Shown in pieces: positions 8,628 to 16,711 of a DNA stretch of 22,692 bases. Both the position numbers and the translations under genes were made by a program. Positions within the stretch are counted from its first letter, which is position 1. Every line of letters begins with the position of its first letter. The DNA comes from DASVNK01 sp964478815 (GTDB lineage: Bacteria > Verrucomicrobiota > Verrucomicrobiia > Limisphaerales > SXQI01). The stretch lies in assembly GCA_964478815.1 (NCBI GenBank), contig CAYZKY010000106.1, positions 1-22,692 of the forward strand, given 5' to 3'. A model generated the notes under the pieces. The model was not told the origin of the DNA. It was given only the letters and a program-made list of their open reading frames with translations, and ran no database searches.

Positions 8628-8655
8628 TTGACGCATCCAGCTTCCGGGATAGACT
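8628..8655 (+). promoter_or_regulatory. Sigma70-like promoter of the vapBC-type pair
   Basis: TTGACG (8628-8633), 16-base spacer, TAGACT (8650-8655). The ATG of the antitoxin begins at 8663, seven bases after the -10 element, so transcription should start at about the A of the ATG. Confidence 0.5.
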
Positions 8656-8662
8656 TTAGGTC

Positions 8663-8866
8663 ATGAATGCCGCCCTCGAGGATAAATTGGAACGTGGCGT
8701 GAAATCGAAGGTGCGGGCTGCGCCCAAGGAAGGATTCGTTCCCAAGACCGAGCTTGGGCGCAAGCTGTGGGGGTTGCGCCAGAAATACATCGCAGAAGGA
8801 GGTCGTTTGTACAGTGACAGGGAAATCGCGGACGAGTTGGAGCGACGATCTGTTGACCATGATTGA
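8663..8866 (+). CDS. VapB-like antitoxin
   Basis: A 67-residue protein with the central segment GRKLWGLRQKYIAEGGRLYSD followed by an acidic helix, IADELERR. The pattern L-x2-R-x-K-Y-I-A-E-G-G is typical of small antitoxins paired with PIN-domain toxins; the C-terminal helix would wrap the toxin. It overlaps the toxin by 4 bases (TTGA at 8863-8866) if the toxin starts at TTG, or precedes its ATG at 8872 by five bases, so translation is coupled. It should bind and neutralise the PIN ribonuclease and repress its own promoter. No Shine-Dalgarno is seen; the promoter position suggests leaderless translation. Confidence 0.75.
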   Translation: MNAALEDKLERGVKSKVRAAPKEGFVPKTELGRKLWGLRQKYIAEGGRLYSDREIADELERRSVDHD

Positions 8867-9207
8867 GCCCCATGCCGAGGACCAGGACGTTTCTGGACAG
8901 TTGCGCGCTCATCAAGGCCTTCCGAGGAACTGGAACCGAGGCCGCCAAGGTCATTGCCCTGATCGAGGATCCTGAGCGCCATTTCATTTCGACGAGTGCG
9001 ATCAAGCTGGAGGTTCTGCCTAAACCTACGGCATTCAAGAAATTTGACGAGATTGAGTTCTACAACACCTACTTTGAACGAGTAAACGAGTGGGTTCCAG
9101 CCGACGAAGCTTTGATGGTAAAAGCGCTCGACTACGGATGTCGTCACGCCCTCGGCGCGCTCGACTCCGTGCATGTCGCCGCGGCATTGGACGCCCGAGT
9201 CGAGTAA
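8863..9207 (+). CDS. VapC-type PIN-domain toxin, truncated by in-frame stop
   Basis: PIN-domain ribonuclease of the VapC type, which cleaves RNA using a cluster of acidic residues. Visible are the first Asp in FLDSCALIKAF, Glu in SAIKLEV, and Asp in ALDSVHVAAAL. Translation ends at TAA 9205-9207 after DARVE. The same frame then continues as FITDERATKPFFRMPGLN up to TAG at 9283-9285, exactly how a complete VapC normally ends, with the fourth acidic residue in the ITD motif. The TAA therefore removes the last strand and one active-site Asp. A single substitution (for example GAA to TAA) or a consensus error would explain it. Starts: TTG 8863 or ATG 8872. Probably an inactive toxin still accompanied by an intact antitoxin. 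Confidence 0.8.
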   Translation: MSPMPRTRTFLDSCALIKAFRGTGTEAAKVIALIEDPERHFISTSAIKLEVLPKPTAFKKFDEIEFYNTYFERVNEWVPADEALMVKALDYGCRHALGALDSVHVAAALDARVE

Positions 9208-9285
9208 TTCATCACCGACGAACGCGCCACCAAACCATTCTTCCGGATGCCTGGCCTGAATGCGCGACGGGCGGCCAGCTTGTAG
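9208..9285 (+). pseudogene. Detached C-terminus of the PIN toxin
   Basis: In frame with the toxin directly after its TAA. It encodes FITDERATKPFFRMPGLN and then ends at TAG 9283-9285. The ITD-x-R pattern and the terminal PGL match the last beta strand of PIN toxins, showing that the upstream stop is recent. Confidence 0.7.
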
Positions 9286-9359
9286 TCCCGGCGGCCACCA
9301 CTCGATTCCGATAACTCTGCTGGCCTTGGCTCCGGCCAGCCGCAGCGCGAAATCTCCGT

Positions 9360-10709
9360 TCAAATCGCGACATCCTCCCTGGCCATCGGCGGGGCCGGAG
9401 CGGGCGCGGTCTGGAAAAAGGCCATGCCCAAGACGACCGGCCCAACGCGGCCCAAGAACATGAGCGCGATGATGATGAGCTTGCCAAGCGGCGTGAGGCT
9501 GCCGGTGATGCCACGGCTCAAACCGACGGTGCCGAGGGCCGACGCGCATTCGAAGATCTGGTCGGGCAGCGGAGACTTCTCGACCAGCGCCAGGGCGTAG
9601 GCGCCCGCGGCCAGCGTGAGGCCGTAAAACATCATCGTCGCCACCGCCGCGCGCAGGCGTGCCTCCGGTATCTCGCGGCCGAGGAACGTCGTGCGATCCC
9701 GCCGCCGGGCCACACTCATCATCATGGCCCAAAGCGCGGTGAAGGTCGTCGTTTTCAACCCGCCGCCCGTGCCGGAGGGCGACGCGCCGATGACCATGAC
9801 GACGGTGATGAGAAACAGGGAGCTGGCCGAAAGCCCCCCAATAGGAATCGTATTGAAGCCGACGGTGGTGCTCGCGGTCATCACCTGGAATAGCGAAGCC
9901 ATCCAGCGTTGGAGGGCGGGGAGATCCTGCACCGCCGGTTCGTTCAGCGCGAACAGCACCGTGCCGACGGCGCTGATCCACATTGTGCTCGCGAGAATGA
10001 CCTTCGACGTGAGGGTGATGTGCGGCTTCAGGTGCCGGATGCTTTTCCACACATCGTGCAGCACGATGAAACCGATCGCACCGAGATAGCTCAGGACGGT
10101 GATGACGACATTGAGCCAGACATCGTCGCGGTAGGATTCGAAGCTGTCGTTAAACAAGCCAAAGCCCGCCGTGCAGAATGCGCTGACGCTGTGGAACACC
10201 GCTTGCCAGACCGGGTGAGGCGCGGCGTGCCGCACGAAGACGGGATACAGCGCCAGCGCGCCGATGATCTCGATGGCGAGGGTAAAGCCGACGATGACGC
10301 GCAGAAACGCCCGGACTTCAAAGCCTTGCGGCAGGCTTAAGGAAGTAGAACTCATCCGCTGGCGCAACGGCGAGAGTTGCCCGACCAGGGCGAGCATCGT
10401 GAATGAACTCAAGGTCATGTAACCCAGCCCGCCAAACTGGATGAGCAGCAGCAGCGTGAACTCCCCCAAAGCATTATACGAATCCGCGGTGCTGATGGTC
10501 GTAAGTCCGGTGGTCGAGACGGCCGATGCCGCCATGAACAAATGGTCGAGGGGTTTCAGCCCAGATGCCTGATGCGCGATGGGCAGACAGAGCACCAGCC
10601 AGCCCAGAACGATATAGGACGTGTAACCGAGGAGCAGGAGCCGAATGGAATCGAGATGGGTCAACCACGCGGCAATCCGACGGACGAACACGGTCAAGGA
10701 ATCTTTCAT
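9360..10709 (-). CDS. ktrB: Potassium uptake channel subunit KtrB/TrkH family
   Basis: A 449-residue inner-membrane potassium (or sodium/potassium) translocating subunit built from four M1-P-M2 repeats. Each pore loop keeps its filter glycine: STTGLTT (about 65-71), FCTAGFGLF, STTVGFNTIP and ALGTVGLSRG. GRVGPVVLGMAF closes the last repeat. Length matches KtrB better than TrkH. The usual partner, a cytoplasmic RCK-domain KtrA or TrkA, is not adjacent and must be encoded elsewhere. The ATG at 10707-10709 is chosen because the frame upstream enters the riboswitch leader. The c-di-AMP aptamer about 115 bases upstream implies repression when c-di-AMP is high. It converges with the broken vapC. Family confidence high; the choice of KtrB over TrkH rests on length and riboswitch context. 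Confidence 0.9.
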   Translation of the reverse strand: MKDSLTVFVRRIAAWLTHLDSIRLLLLGYTSYIVLGWLVLCLPIAHQASGLKPLDHLFMAASAVSTTGLTTISTADSYNALGEFTLLLLIQFGGLGYMTLSSFTMLALVGQLSPLRQRMSSTSLSLPQGFEVRAFLRVIVGFTLAIEIIGALALYPVFVRHAAPHPVWQAVFHSVSAFCTAGFGLFNDSFESYRDDVWLNVVITVLSYLGAIGFIVLHDVWKSIRHLKPHITLTSKVILASTMWISAVGTVLFALNEPAVQDLPALQRWMASLFQVMTASTTVGFNTIPIGGLSASSLFLITVVMVIGASPSGTGGGLKTTTFTALWAMMMSVARRRDRTTFLGREIPEARLRAAVATMMFYGLTLAAGAYALALVEKSPLPDQIFECASALGTVGLSRGITGSLTPLGKLIIIALMFLGRVGPVVLGMAFFQTAPAPAPPMAREDVAI

Positions 10710-10824
10710 CTCAGCACCAACAGGTCCGGCGTTGAGCTGACGGGCGCAACGCTCCGTCCAAGCCGGATATCTTCGTGGGGAGACCGTGACGCCCGCGAAC
10801 TTCGCGGGCCAGAGGGCCGCCCTT
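10710..10824 (-). promoter_or_regulatory. Leader between riboswitch and ktrB (possible expression platform)
   Basis: Contains a GCCCTT-GG-AAGGGC hairpin (10819-10832, minus strand) that overlaps the aptamer's 3' edge, and a strong hairpin at 10791-10809 (8-bp stem, 3-nt loop). No T-run follows either, so a standard intrinsic terminator is not evident. The first hairpin would compete with the aptamer's closing stem, a plausible switch, but this is inference. Confidence 0.45.
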
Positions 10825-10976
10825 CCAAGGGCCGACGAGGTTAGCTGACGGGCTGGGTCTTGAAAGTGACCCGAACCGCTGTTACCAGCGATTCTACGCC
10901 CCGTCCCCGCATCGCTCACGCGACACAGGGAATTTGGTTCCCCCGCGCTGGCATCAAGGAAGTGACGCCCGCTTAG
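10825..10976 (-). promoter_or_regulatory. c-di-AMP riboswitch (ydaO-yuaA type) upstream of ktrB
   Basis: Read on the minus strand, the two signature parts of the ydaO aptamer are present in order. The 5' part GCGGGGGAACC is at about 10937-10947. The 3' part GTCAGCTAACCTCGT is at 10835-10849, preceded by CCC. Between them lie a GGGGCG...AATC segment in the place of GGGGUGAAUC, hairpins with GNRA loops (TCGC-GTGA-GCGA and CGCTG-GTAA-CAGCG), and a stem GGGTC/GACCC. The 3' signature is close to that of Bacillus ydaO as I recall it. Known ydaO riboswitches turn off K+ transporter and cell-wall genes when c-di-AMP binds; the gene downstream is ktrB, as expected. Outer boundaries and the closing stem are approximate. 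Confidence 0.85.
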
Positions 10977-11108
10977 GCTGCGCGAGTAAACCGATAGCAC
11001 TTCCACCGCAAAATGCAAGCGGACGCTGGCCGGCGAGCCGGGCTGTGACGAGCTGGCAACTGGCCGTTTCGGCCATTCCTCGGTAGAGGCTGGCTCCCCC
11101 GCCCCAGG

Positions 11109-11321
11109 TCATTGGTAGTGGGGCGGTTTGGGGTTGGTGGAACGGATGCGTTCGAGCTCGAGGGTTTCGAGGGTGTGGGATTGGCCCTGGAGTTTCTTTT
11201 TGAGCTGGGCGAGTTCGCGGGCCTGTTCGGTGACGATCTCGTTGAGGCGTTCGGTGAGGTGCTCGAGGTGGGCAATGGTGGATTCAAGGCGAGCGAGGCG
11301 TTCGGCCAATTCGTCGTTCAT
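11109..11321 (-). CDS. slyX: SlyX family protein
   Basis: A 70-residue coiled-coil protein: leucine heptads run from about residue 4 to 50 (LAERLARLESTIAHLEHL, then VTEQARELAQLKKKLQ). The C terminus NPKPPHYQ matches the characteristic proline-rich PPHY tail of SlyX. Length is typical for the family. SlyX is a small cytoplasmic protein of unclear function, named from its position near slyD in enterobacteria; no slyD is nearby here. Start ATG at 11319-11321, without a Shine-Dalgarno. It is transcribed away from the toxin-antitoxin pair at 11475 and towards ktrB's leader. Confidence 0.85.
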   Translation of the reverse strand: MNDELAERLARLESTIAHLEHLTERLNEIVTEQARELAQLKKKLQGQSHTLETLELERIRSTNPKPPHYQ

Positions 11322-11439
11322 GCGAGGAGTTTCGGCGGCGGGCGGGGCGAAGCAAGCTTGGGGTGGATGGAAAGGGCGGCAAGGGCAATCAACCGTGAGT
11401 GGAATGGCCAGTAAACGAGGCGCTGCCTCGACGGCAGAC

Positions 11440-11467
11440 TTGCCAGTGGGCCATCCGGTCTTATATT
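11440..11467 (+). promoter_or_regulatory. Sigma70-like promoter of the second toxin-antitoxin pair
   Basis: TTGCCA (11440-11445), 16-base spacer, TATATT (11462-11467). The GTG start of the antitoxin begins at 11475, seven bases after the -10 element, predicting a leaderless mRNA. A palindrome CGAGGC-GCT-GCCTCG at 11416-11430 just upstream could be an operator. Confidence 0.55.
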
Positions 11468-11474
11468 TCCGCCC

Positions 11475-11699
11475 GTGAGCACACTACAGGAAATCCAGGA
11501 TGCCGTCACCCGGCTGCCCGCCGCGGAGCGACACGCTCTCGGAGCCTGGATGGAGTCTCACTCTATGCCGCCGCTGCTCGCGGAAGAAGAAATGGAGTTA
11601 CTTCGTTCCTTGAATGAAGCGGTACGGGACATGGACCAGGGCCGGGGGACACCGGTCGAGGAAGTGCGCCGTCTGGTCCAGTCATGGGCTGGACAATAA
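11475..11699 (+). CDS. Antitoxin, partner of ParE/RelE-type toxin
   Basis: A 74-residue acidic protein (STLQEIQDAVTRLPAAERHA, then LGAWMESHSM...EVRRLVQSW). The opening helix with LPAAERHAL is common in small addiction-module antitoxins paired with RelE/ParE toxins. The GTG at 11475 is the only sensible start and sits seven bases after the -10 box. Its end overlaps the toxin gene by 16 bases, so translation is coupled. Presumed to bind the toxin through its C-terminal half and autoregulate the operon. The exact antitoxin family is not recognised with certainty. Confidence 0.78.
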   Translation: MSTLQEIQDAVTRLPAAERHALGAWMESHSMPPLLAEEEMELLRSLNEAVRDMDQGRGTPVEEVRRLVQSWAGQ

Positions 11700-11980
11700 C
11701 GTTTTCGCCGCAGGCGCTCGACGATCTTCGCCTGGTGGTTCGTCATGTGGCGCGCGATAACCCATACGCCGCGTTGCGGCTTGGAAACAAGTTGATCGAC
11801 CGGGTTTCGATCCTGTCGCAGTTCCCTTGGTTGGGCCGCCCGCATCCGCCCCGCCCTGGCATCCGCCGAATCGTCGCCCAGCCCTATATCATCTTTTATC
11901 GCGTGAACGAACCGCAAGGAAGCTTCGAAATTCTGCGCTACTGGCACCCTGCTCGTGGTTCGGCACCACTGGGAGAGTAA
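11684..11980 (+). CDS. ParE/RelE-family toxin
   Basis: A 98-residue toxin of the RelE/ParE superfamily. Family marks are TFSPQALDDLRLVVRHVARDNP at the start, the helix ALRLGNKLIDRVSIL, then LGRPHP, GIRRIVAQPYIIFYRV and the closing strand FEILRYWHPAR, corresponding to the superfamily's R-x-x-x-x-x-Y-x-I-x-Y-R and final H-x-x-R strands. Members either block DNA gyrase (ParE) or cut mRNA at the ribosome (RelE); sequence alone does not decide, although IRRI...YRV and WHPAR are the ParE-like style. Overlaps the antitoxin by 16 bases. It appears intact. Confidence 0.88.
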   Translation: MGWTITFSPQALDDLRLVVRHVARDNPYAALRLGNKLIDRVSILSQFPWLGRPHPPRPGIRRIVAQPYIIFYRVNEPQGSFEILRYWHPARGSAPLGE

Positions 11981-12030
11981 GGAAGAAGCATTGCGGGGAT
12001 GGCACCCGCTTGAGGCCGGTTCCGCTTCCT

Positions 12031-12948
12031 TCAGGCTGCGGCGGTTTCAACGCGGACGAAGGAGCCGGATTGCCATTCGCGCTCGAGGGCGGTGCGGGTT
12101 TGGCGGAGGCCGGCGGCTTCGCAGGCGGCGCGGACGAGGTGGTATTCCTTTTGAAGAATGCCGGCGAGGACGAGGGTGCCGCCGGGGGCAAGGCGGGCGA
12201 GAAGGGTCTCGCGGTGGTCGATGAGAAGGTTGGAGATGAGGTTGGCGCAGATGACGTCGTAGCGCTGGCGGCTGGCGGAAGGGAGGCGGGTGAGATCGCG
12301 GCGGGAGAGGGCGATGCGGGGAGCGACGCGGTTGGAGCGGATGTTTTCGCGGGCGACGCGGACGGAGATAGGATCGAAATCGAAGGCGGCGATGCCGCGG
12401 TAGCCGAGCTTGGCCGCCGAGATGGCGAGGATGCCGGAACCGCAGCCGGCATCGAGCATGGAGAGAGGGCGCTGGCTCTTCTGGCGAAGACGGACGAGTT
12501 CCTTCAGGCAGAAGGAAGTGGTGGCGTGCTGGCCGGTGCCGAAGCTGAGACCCGGATCGAGCACGACGACGGCCTGGCCGGGTTTGGGCTTTTGGCGGCT
12601 CCAGCTCGGCTTGACCATGAGGGCGGAACCGACCTGGATCGTCTTGAAAAACTTCTTCCAGTTCTCGGACCAATCCTCGCGGGGGACGGCCCGGATGGTG
12701 ACGGTAGCCGGGCCGAGATCGAGGCCGCAATTTCGGACGGCAACCAGTTCGTGCGCGAGCGCGGGACGCCGGGCGCGCCAGGCCGGGGCGGCCGTGCGGC
12801 CATAAATGGTGACGGTGCTGGTACCGCTCTCGACGTTCGCATAGATGGAAGGGGTTTCGCCGAAGAAGCGCTCGAGGAGGGCGGCGATGGCGTCTTCGCC
12901 TTCAGGGGTGGTCTCGACAGAGAGGCGGGTTATCTTTTCCGTTTTCAC
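12031..12948 (-). CDS. prmA: Ribosomal protein L11 methyltransferase
   Basis: Class I SAM-dependent methyltransferase that trimethylates ribosomal protein L11. The central block DPGLSFGTGQHATTSFCL is diagnostic for PrmA. It is followed by the SAM motif LDAGCGSGILAISAAKLG, the acidic FDFDP strand end, and ANLISNLL (motif IV). The N-terminal domain contains EDWSENWKKFF, also typical. I prefer the GTG at 12946-12948 (305 residues), seven bases after the upstream gene's stop; an ATG at 12996 would add 16 residues and overlap that gene by 41 bases. It is the last gene of the minus-strand set rph, phosphatase, prmA. Confidence 0.93.
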   Translation of the reverse strand: MKTEKITRLSVETTPEGEDAIAALLERFFGETPSIYANVESGTSTVTIYGRTAAPAWRARRPALAHELVAVRNCGLDLGPATVTIRAVPREDWSENWKKFFKTIQVGSALMVKPSWSRQKPKPGQAVVVLDPGLSFGTGQHATTSFCLKELVRLRQKSQRPLSMLDAGCGSGILAISAAKLGYRGIAAFDFDPISVRVARENIRSNRVAPRIALSRRDLTRLPSASRQRYDVICANLISNLLIDHRETLLARLAPGGTLVLAGILQKEYHLVRAACEAAGLRQTRTALEREWQSGSFVRVETAAA

Positions 12949-12955
12949 CAGACTC

Positions 12956-13573
12956 TTAGAGATCCTTCCACGGGGAGAAGTTGAGGAGTTCGACATCGAG
13001 CTTGTTCGGGCGAATTCTGACCTTGGTGATGCTGGCGTATTCGATGTCGAGGGAGCCGGTCTTGGCGAAGGGGATATCGAGGAGGATGGCGAGAATCATG
13101 CGGATGACGCCGCCGTGGCACACGACGGCGATCTCCTTGCAGGGGGAATCGCGCTGGATGCGTTCGAGGGCTTCCTGCACGCGGCCGCGATAGGCGGGCA
13201 TGGGCTCGGCGCCCGTGATGGCACCGGCTTCGAGCTGCTGGCACCATTCGAAGGCGCTGACATTGAAGCGCTCCTGGACCTGCTCCCAACTCAGCCCGGT
13301 CCAATCGCCGAAATCGACTTCGCGGAGGCCGGGGATGATGATCGGTTCGAGGCCGGTCTGCTTGGCCAGCGGGGCGAGGGTTTGGCGCACGCGCTTCATG
13401 GGGCTGGCGTACATGACGTGCGGGGGATGGCGGTGAAAGTAGTCGGCGAGGGCCTGGACCTGCTCGTGGCCGCGCGGCGAAAGCTCCATGTCGATCCGCC
13501 CGCCGAAGACGCGGTGGTAGCTGGCTTCGACTTCGCCGTGGCGGAGGAGATAAAGCCGGGTGGGGTTTTCCAT
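12956..13573 (-). CDS. Histidine phosphatase family protein
   Basis: A 205-residue phosphoglycerate mutase-like protein of the histidine phosphatase superfamily. The catalytic motif LRHGE is at residues 10-14, with the phosphorylated His12. The second catalytic histidine is in VVCHGGVIR at about 149-157. LREVDFGDWTG carries the family's acidic loop, and the early Arg of YASPMKRVRQT binds phosphate. Similar genes are annotated as phosphoglycerate mutase, alpha-ribazole phosphatase (CobC) or broad phosphatases; no cobalamin genes are nearby, so the substrate is left open. The gene starts 14 bp after the rph stop codon and ends 7 bp before the preferred prmA start, so the three form an operon. 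Confidence 0.9.
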   Translation of the reverse strand: MENPTRLYLLRHGEVEASYHRVFGGRIDMELSPRGHEQVQALADYFHRHPPHVMYASPMKRVRQTLAPLAKQTGLEPIIIPGLREVDFGDWTGLSWEQVQERFNVSAFEWCQQLEAGAITGAEPMPAYRGRVQEALERIQRDSPCKEIAVVCHGGVIRMILAILLDIPFAKTGSLDIEYASITKVRIRPNKLDVELLNFSPWKDL

Positions 13574-13587
13574 ACCGTCGGAGTCCG

Positions 13588-14346
<759 letters not shown>

Positions 14347-14406
14347 CGTTTGAGGCGGATGCTAAGGTCGGCCTCCTGCCCGGGCAAACGAATACTGCTC
14401 CTCCCC

Positions 14407-15687
14407 TTAACGCGCGAGGGCTTCGCGGACGGCGGCGCTGCCGGAGATGGCGGCGGGGCGGCGGGCGCCGGCCTGAAGCAGCAACTGGACGGTGCGCCCG
14501 TAGTCGCCTTGCTGGCGCTGCCAGCCATTTTCGGAACCGTGCATGGCCCAGCCGATGGGGGGCGCGCGGAAATCGGCATCCGGCAGTTCGAGGGGAGGCT
14601 GGCGGCGCAGGAGCAATTCGACCATCGCGGCGTTGCCATGCCAGGAAGCCCAATGGAGCGGCGTGCCTTGATGCTGGCCACGGGCATCGATGGGCCAGCC
14701 GGCTTCGAGCATGAGGCGGACGGCGGAGAGGTTGTTATTGCGCGCGGCATGCGCGATCTGACGCCGGCTGGTTTCATCCAGGCGCGCCGCCGCGTCGGGA
14801 TGGGCCTGCGCGATGCGAGCCACGAGCGCTTCGTCGCCGATCCAGCAGGCGTCGGTGAGGCGAACTTCCGGCGGGCTCTGGGCCATCAGGAATTCGAACA
14901 CCTCAGCGCGGCCGAACTCGCGCGCAACTTGATGCGGCGAGACGTGCCAGCCGAGCGTCCATTGGTAAATGGTGCCGCCTTGTTTGGCCGAGCGCTTCGG
15001 GAAGGAGGTTTCGTCAACGCGGAGCCGGATGGAATCCGGATTCTCCTGCAACAGGCGGCGAGTGAGAGCGAGATCGCCAAGCGCGGCCGCCATGAACAAG
15101 TCGGCCTTGGCGCCGCGCGCAATCAGGTGGCGGGCGATCTCCTGGCGATCGCGAATCATGTATTGCGCGGGCGTCGAATCGTGATCGACATCGCGGGCGT
15201 TGGGATCAGCTCCGTTTTCGAGCAGGAAGTCGGCGATATCGACGCGGCTGGCGAAGTGCAGCGGCGTCTGGCCGTCGCCACCCCGGGCGTGAACGAGGGC
15301 GGGATCGGCCAAGATCATGCGGCGCAGTTCGTCGAGCTTGCCGAGGCGGGCGGCCGAGTGGACATCGAGCCGGGCACCGCGAGCGAGCGCGGCCTCCGCC
15401 AGTTCGGGCGAAGCGGAGTCAAGCAAGCCGAACCCGCCCGCCCACCAGCGGCTGCGGGCCTGGATGTCGGCCCCGGCTTCGAGAAGAGCCTCGAGCATCG
15501 CGACGCTGCGAACGCCGAGAATCGCGGGAGAATCGAACGGGCCGATGGGCTCGTTCAATAGAGGACGCAAATGCCGGTGTTCGCCGAGAATCCGGCGGAC
15601 GCCGCCCACATCGTCGGCATGCATGGCGCAAGCGAACGCGCCGAGGATTTCGGGATCGACTGAATTCGAACCATGACCGGCTGACAT
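14407..15687 (-). CDS. Ankyrin-repeat protein
   Basis: A cytoplasmic protein of about 426 residues made largely of ankyrin repeats. Clear units include GDGQTPLHFASRVDIADFLL followed by ENGADPNARD, TPAQYMIRDRQEIARHLIAR, a unit with AAALGDLALTRRLLQENPD, and HQGTPLHWASWHGNAAMVEL near the C terminus. There is no signal peptide or membrane segment. Ankyrin repeats mediate protein binding; no enzymatic domain is seen and the partner is unknown. The frame stays open to a GTG at 15825, but the extra N-terminal residues are Arg/Pro-rich, so I use the ATG at 15685-15687 (MSAGHGSNS). An ATG at 15699 is an equal alternative, and the GTG at 15825 does have AGGAG three bases upstream. Divergent from the DUF309 gene. 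Confidence 0.87.
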   Translation of the reverse strand: MSAGHGSNSVDPEILGAFACAMHADDVGGVRRILGEHRHLRPLLNEPIGPFDSPAILGVRSVAMLEALLEAGADIQARSRWWAGGFGLLDSASPELAEAALARGARLDVHSAARLGKLDELRRMILADPALVHARGGDGQTPLHFASRVDIADFLLENGADPNARDVDHDSTPAQYMIRDRQEIARHLIARGAKADLFMAAALGDLALTRRLLQENPDSIRLRVDETSFPKRSAKQGGTIYQWTLGWHVSPHQVAREFGRAEVFEFLMAQSPPEVRLTDACWIGDEALVARIAQAHPDAAARLDETSRRQIAHAARNNNLSAVRLMLEAGWPIDARGQHQGTPLHWASWHGNAAMVELLLRRQPPLELPDADFRAPPIGWAMHGSENGWQRQQGDYGRTVQLLLQAGARRPAAISGSAAVREALAR

Positions 15688-15844
15688 GCAAGCCAGCATG
15701 GCCCGGCGAGGCCCGATTGGCAATCGCCGGGCGCGGGAGCATGGAATGCTTGGGCGCATCTCGATCCAGCCCTCGTTCGAAGCGCGCCGGCCCTGTCGCA
15801 AAATGGACGGTTGTAGTTTTTCCACGGACTCCTAGCGTGGACGG

Positions 15845-16285
15845 GTGAGCCACAAGAGCGCCAAGATCGCTGCGATGATCGCGCATTGCCAGGGGCAGGA
15901 GCTGGACGCGCATTATCTGGGGTATTTCGAGTGCTTCAACCAGCAGCTCTTTTACGAAGCGCACGATGTGCTGGAGGAGCTATGGCTGGCCCAGCGCGGC
16001 CGGGCCAACGACCTATTCTACAAGGGCCTCATCCAACTCGCGGGCGCCTTCGTGCATCTCCAGAAAAACCGGCTCAAGCCAGCCGATGCCCTCTTCGGGC
16101 TCGCCCAGAAAAACCTCGGCCAGTATCCCGCCCATCACGAACGGCTTGATCTCGCCGCCGTTTTGCAAATGGCCGACCAATGGCGCGCCGAACTGGCCCG
16201 CCGCGCCTTCGCCGAGAACCCCTACACTCCCGAAAATGCACCCCGGCTGGCGCTGAGCGATACGGCACAAACAATCGGCGATTGA
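15845..16285 (+). CDS. DUF309 domain protein
   Basis: A 146-residue soluble helical protein. The signature of DUF309 is clear: FNQQLFYEAHDVLEELWL, then FYKGLIQLAGAFVHLQKNR and a downstream L-x-x-Y-P block. The EAHD histidine/acid pair and the GLIQLA helix are the family's conserved features. The function of the family is not established. Start is GTG 15845. TTGTAG (15811) and TAGCGT (15833) make a weak promoter match ending six bases before the start. Its stop is only 3 bp from the stop of the converging HNH gene, leaving no room for a terminator between them. Confidence 0.88.
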   Translation: MSHKSAKIAAMIAHCQGQELDAHYLGYFECFNQQLFYEAHDVLEELWLAQRGRANDLFYKGLIQLAGAFVHLQKNRLKPADALFGLAQKNLGQYPAHHERLDLAAVLQMADQWRAELARRAFAENPYTPENAPRLALSDTAQTIGD

Positions 16286-16288
16286 CGT

Positions 16289-16711
16289 TTAGGAGAGCGG
16301 ATGAATTTTGGCCACAATGAGCAGGCGGCGAAGATTGACCAAGCCTGCTCGATTCAGTTGCAACGACGTCACGGTGGCTCGTCCAATCGGACTCACACCC
16401 TCGATTCGCATCCCGCCGTCCACCCATTGAAAGTGGGCTTTCCAACCCTGCCGACGGGGGTGAAATAGCGCGACGGTTTGAAGCGTGACTGGATCAAGAG
16501 CCGTCGTGCGCGCCGATTTGTGGCCATTGCAACCCTGACAGGCGAACGCCAAATTTGCGGCAGAGTTGCCGCCTCCCTTGCTGCGAGGGACGATATGCTC
16601 GGCTGCGAAGGGCGAGGGCGCCAATCCAGAGGGTGTGAGGGAATATTCGCAGCGAAACCCGGCTCGCTCGGCAACCCAGCGGCGCGTGCGCGGATCCGGG
16701 CGCTCAGACAT
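16289..16711 (-). CDS. HNH endonuclease-like protein
   Basis: A 140-residue protein with an HNH nuclease core: CEYS (21-24), AEHIVPRSKGG (His39, the catalytic candidate), NLAFACQGCNGHK (Asn53, Cys58, Cys61, His64). In relatives with structural zinc, the first cluster is CxxC; here the second Cys is Ser24, so zinc binding may be weakened. The region after the core (FHPRRQGWKAHFQWVDGG, then GVSPIGRATVTSLQLNR) matches the tail of a family of small stand-alone HNH proteins. It overlaps its upstream partner by 8 bases. HNH enzymes cut DNA in homing, restriction or phage contexts; nothing here specifies which. Possibly a defence or addiction-like module with the partner. Confidence 0.87.
   Translation of the reverse strand: MSERPDPRTRRWVAERAGFRCEYSLTPSGLAPSPFAAEHIVPRSKGGGNSAANLAFACQGCNGHKSARTTALDPVTLQTVALFHPRRQGWKAHFQWVDGGMRIEGVSPIGRATVTSLQLNRAGLVNLRRLLIVAKIHPLS

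Noticed and set aside
9319..9340. Bidirectional terminator between broken vapC and ktrB
   Set aside because: A 7-bp stem with an 8-nt loop is present, but neither side has a T-run; too weak to call.
10791..10809. Intrinsic terminator in the ktrB leader
   Set aside because: The stem is strong, but no T-run follows on the minus strand; kept only as part of a possible expression platform.
11827..12984. 385-codon plus-strand frame over prmA
   Set aside because: Antisense shadow of prmA, which has diagnostic methyltransferase motifs.
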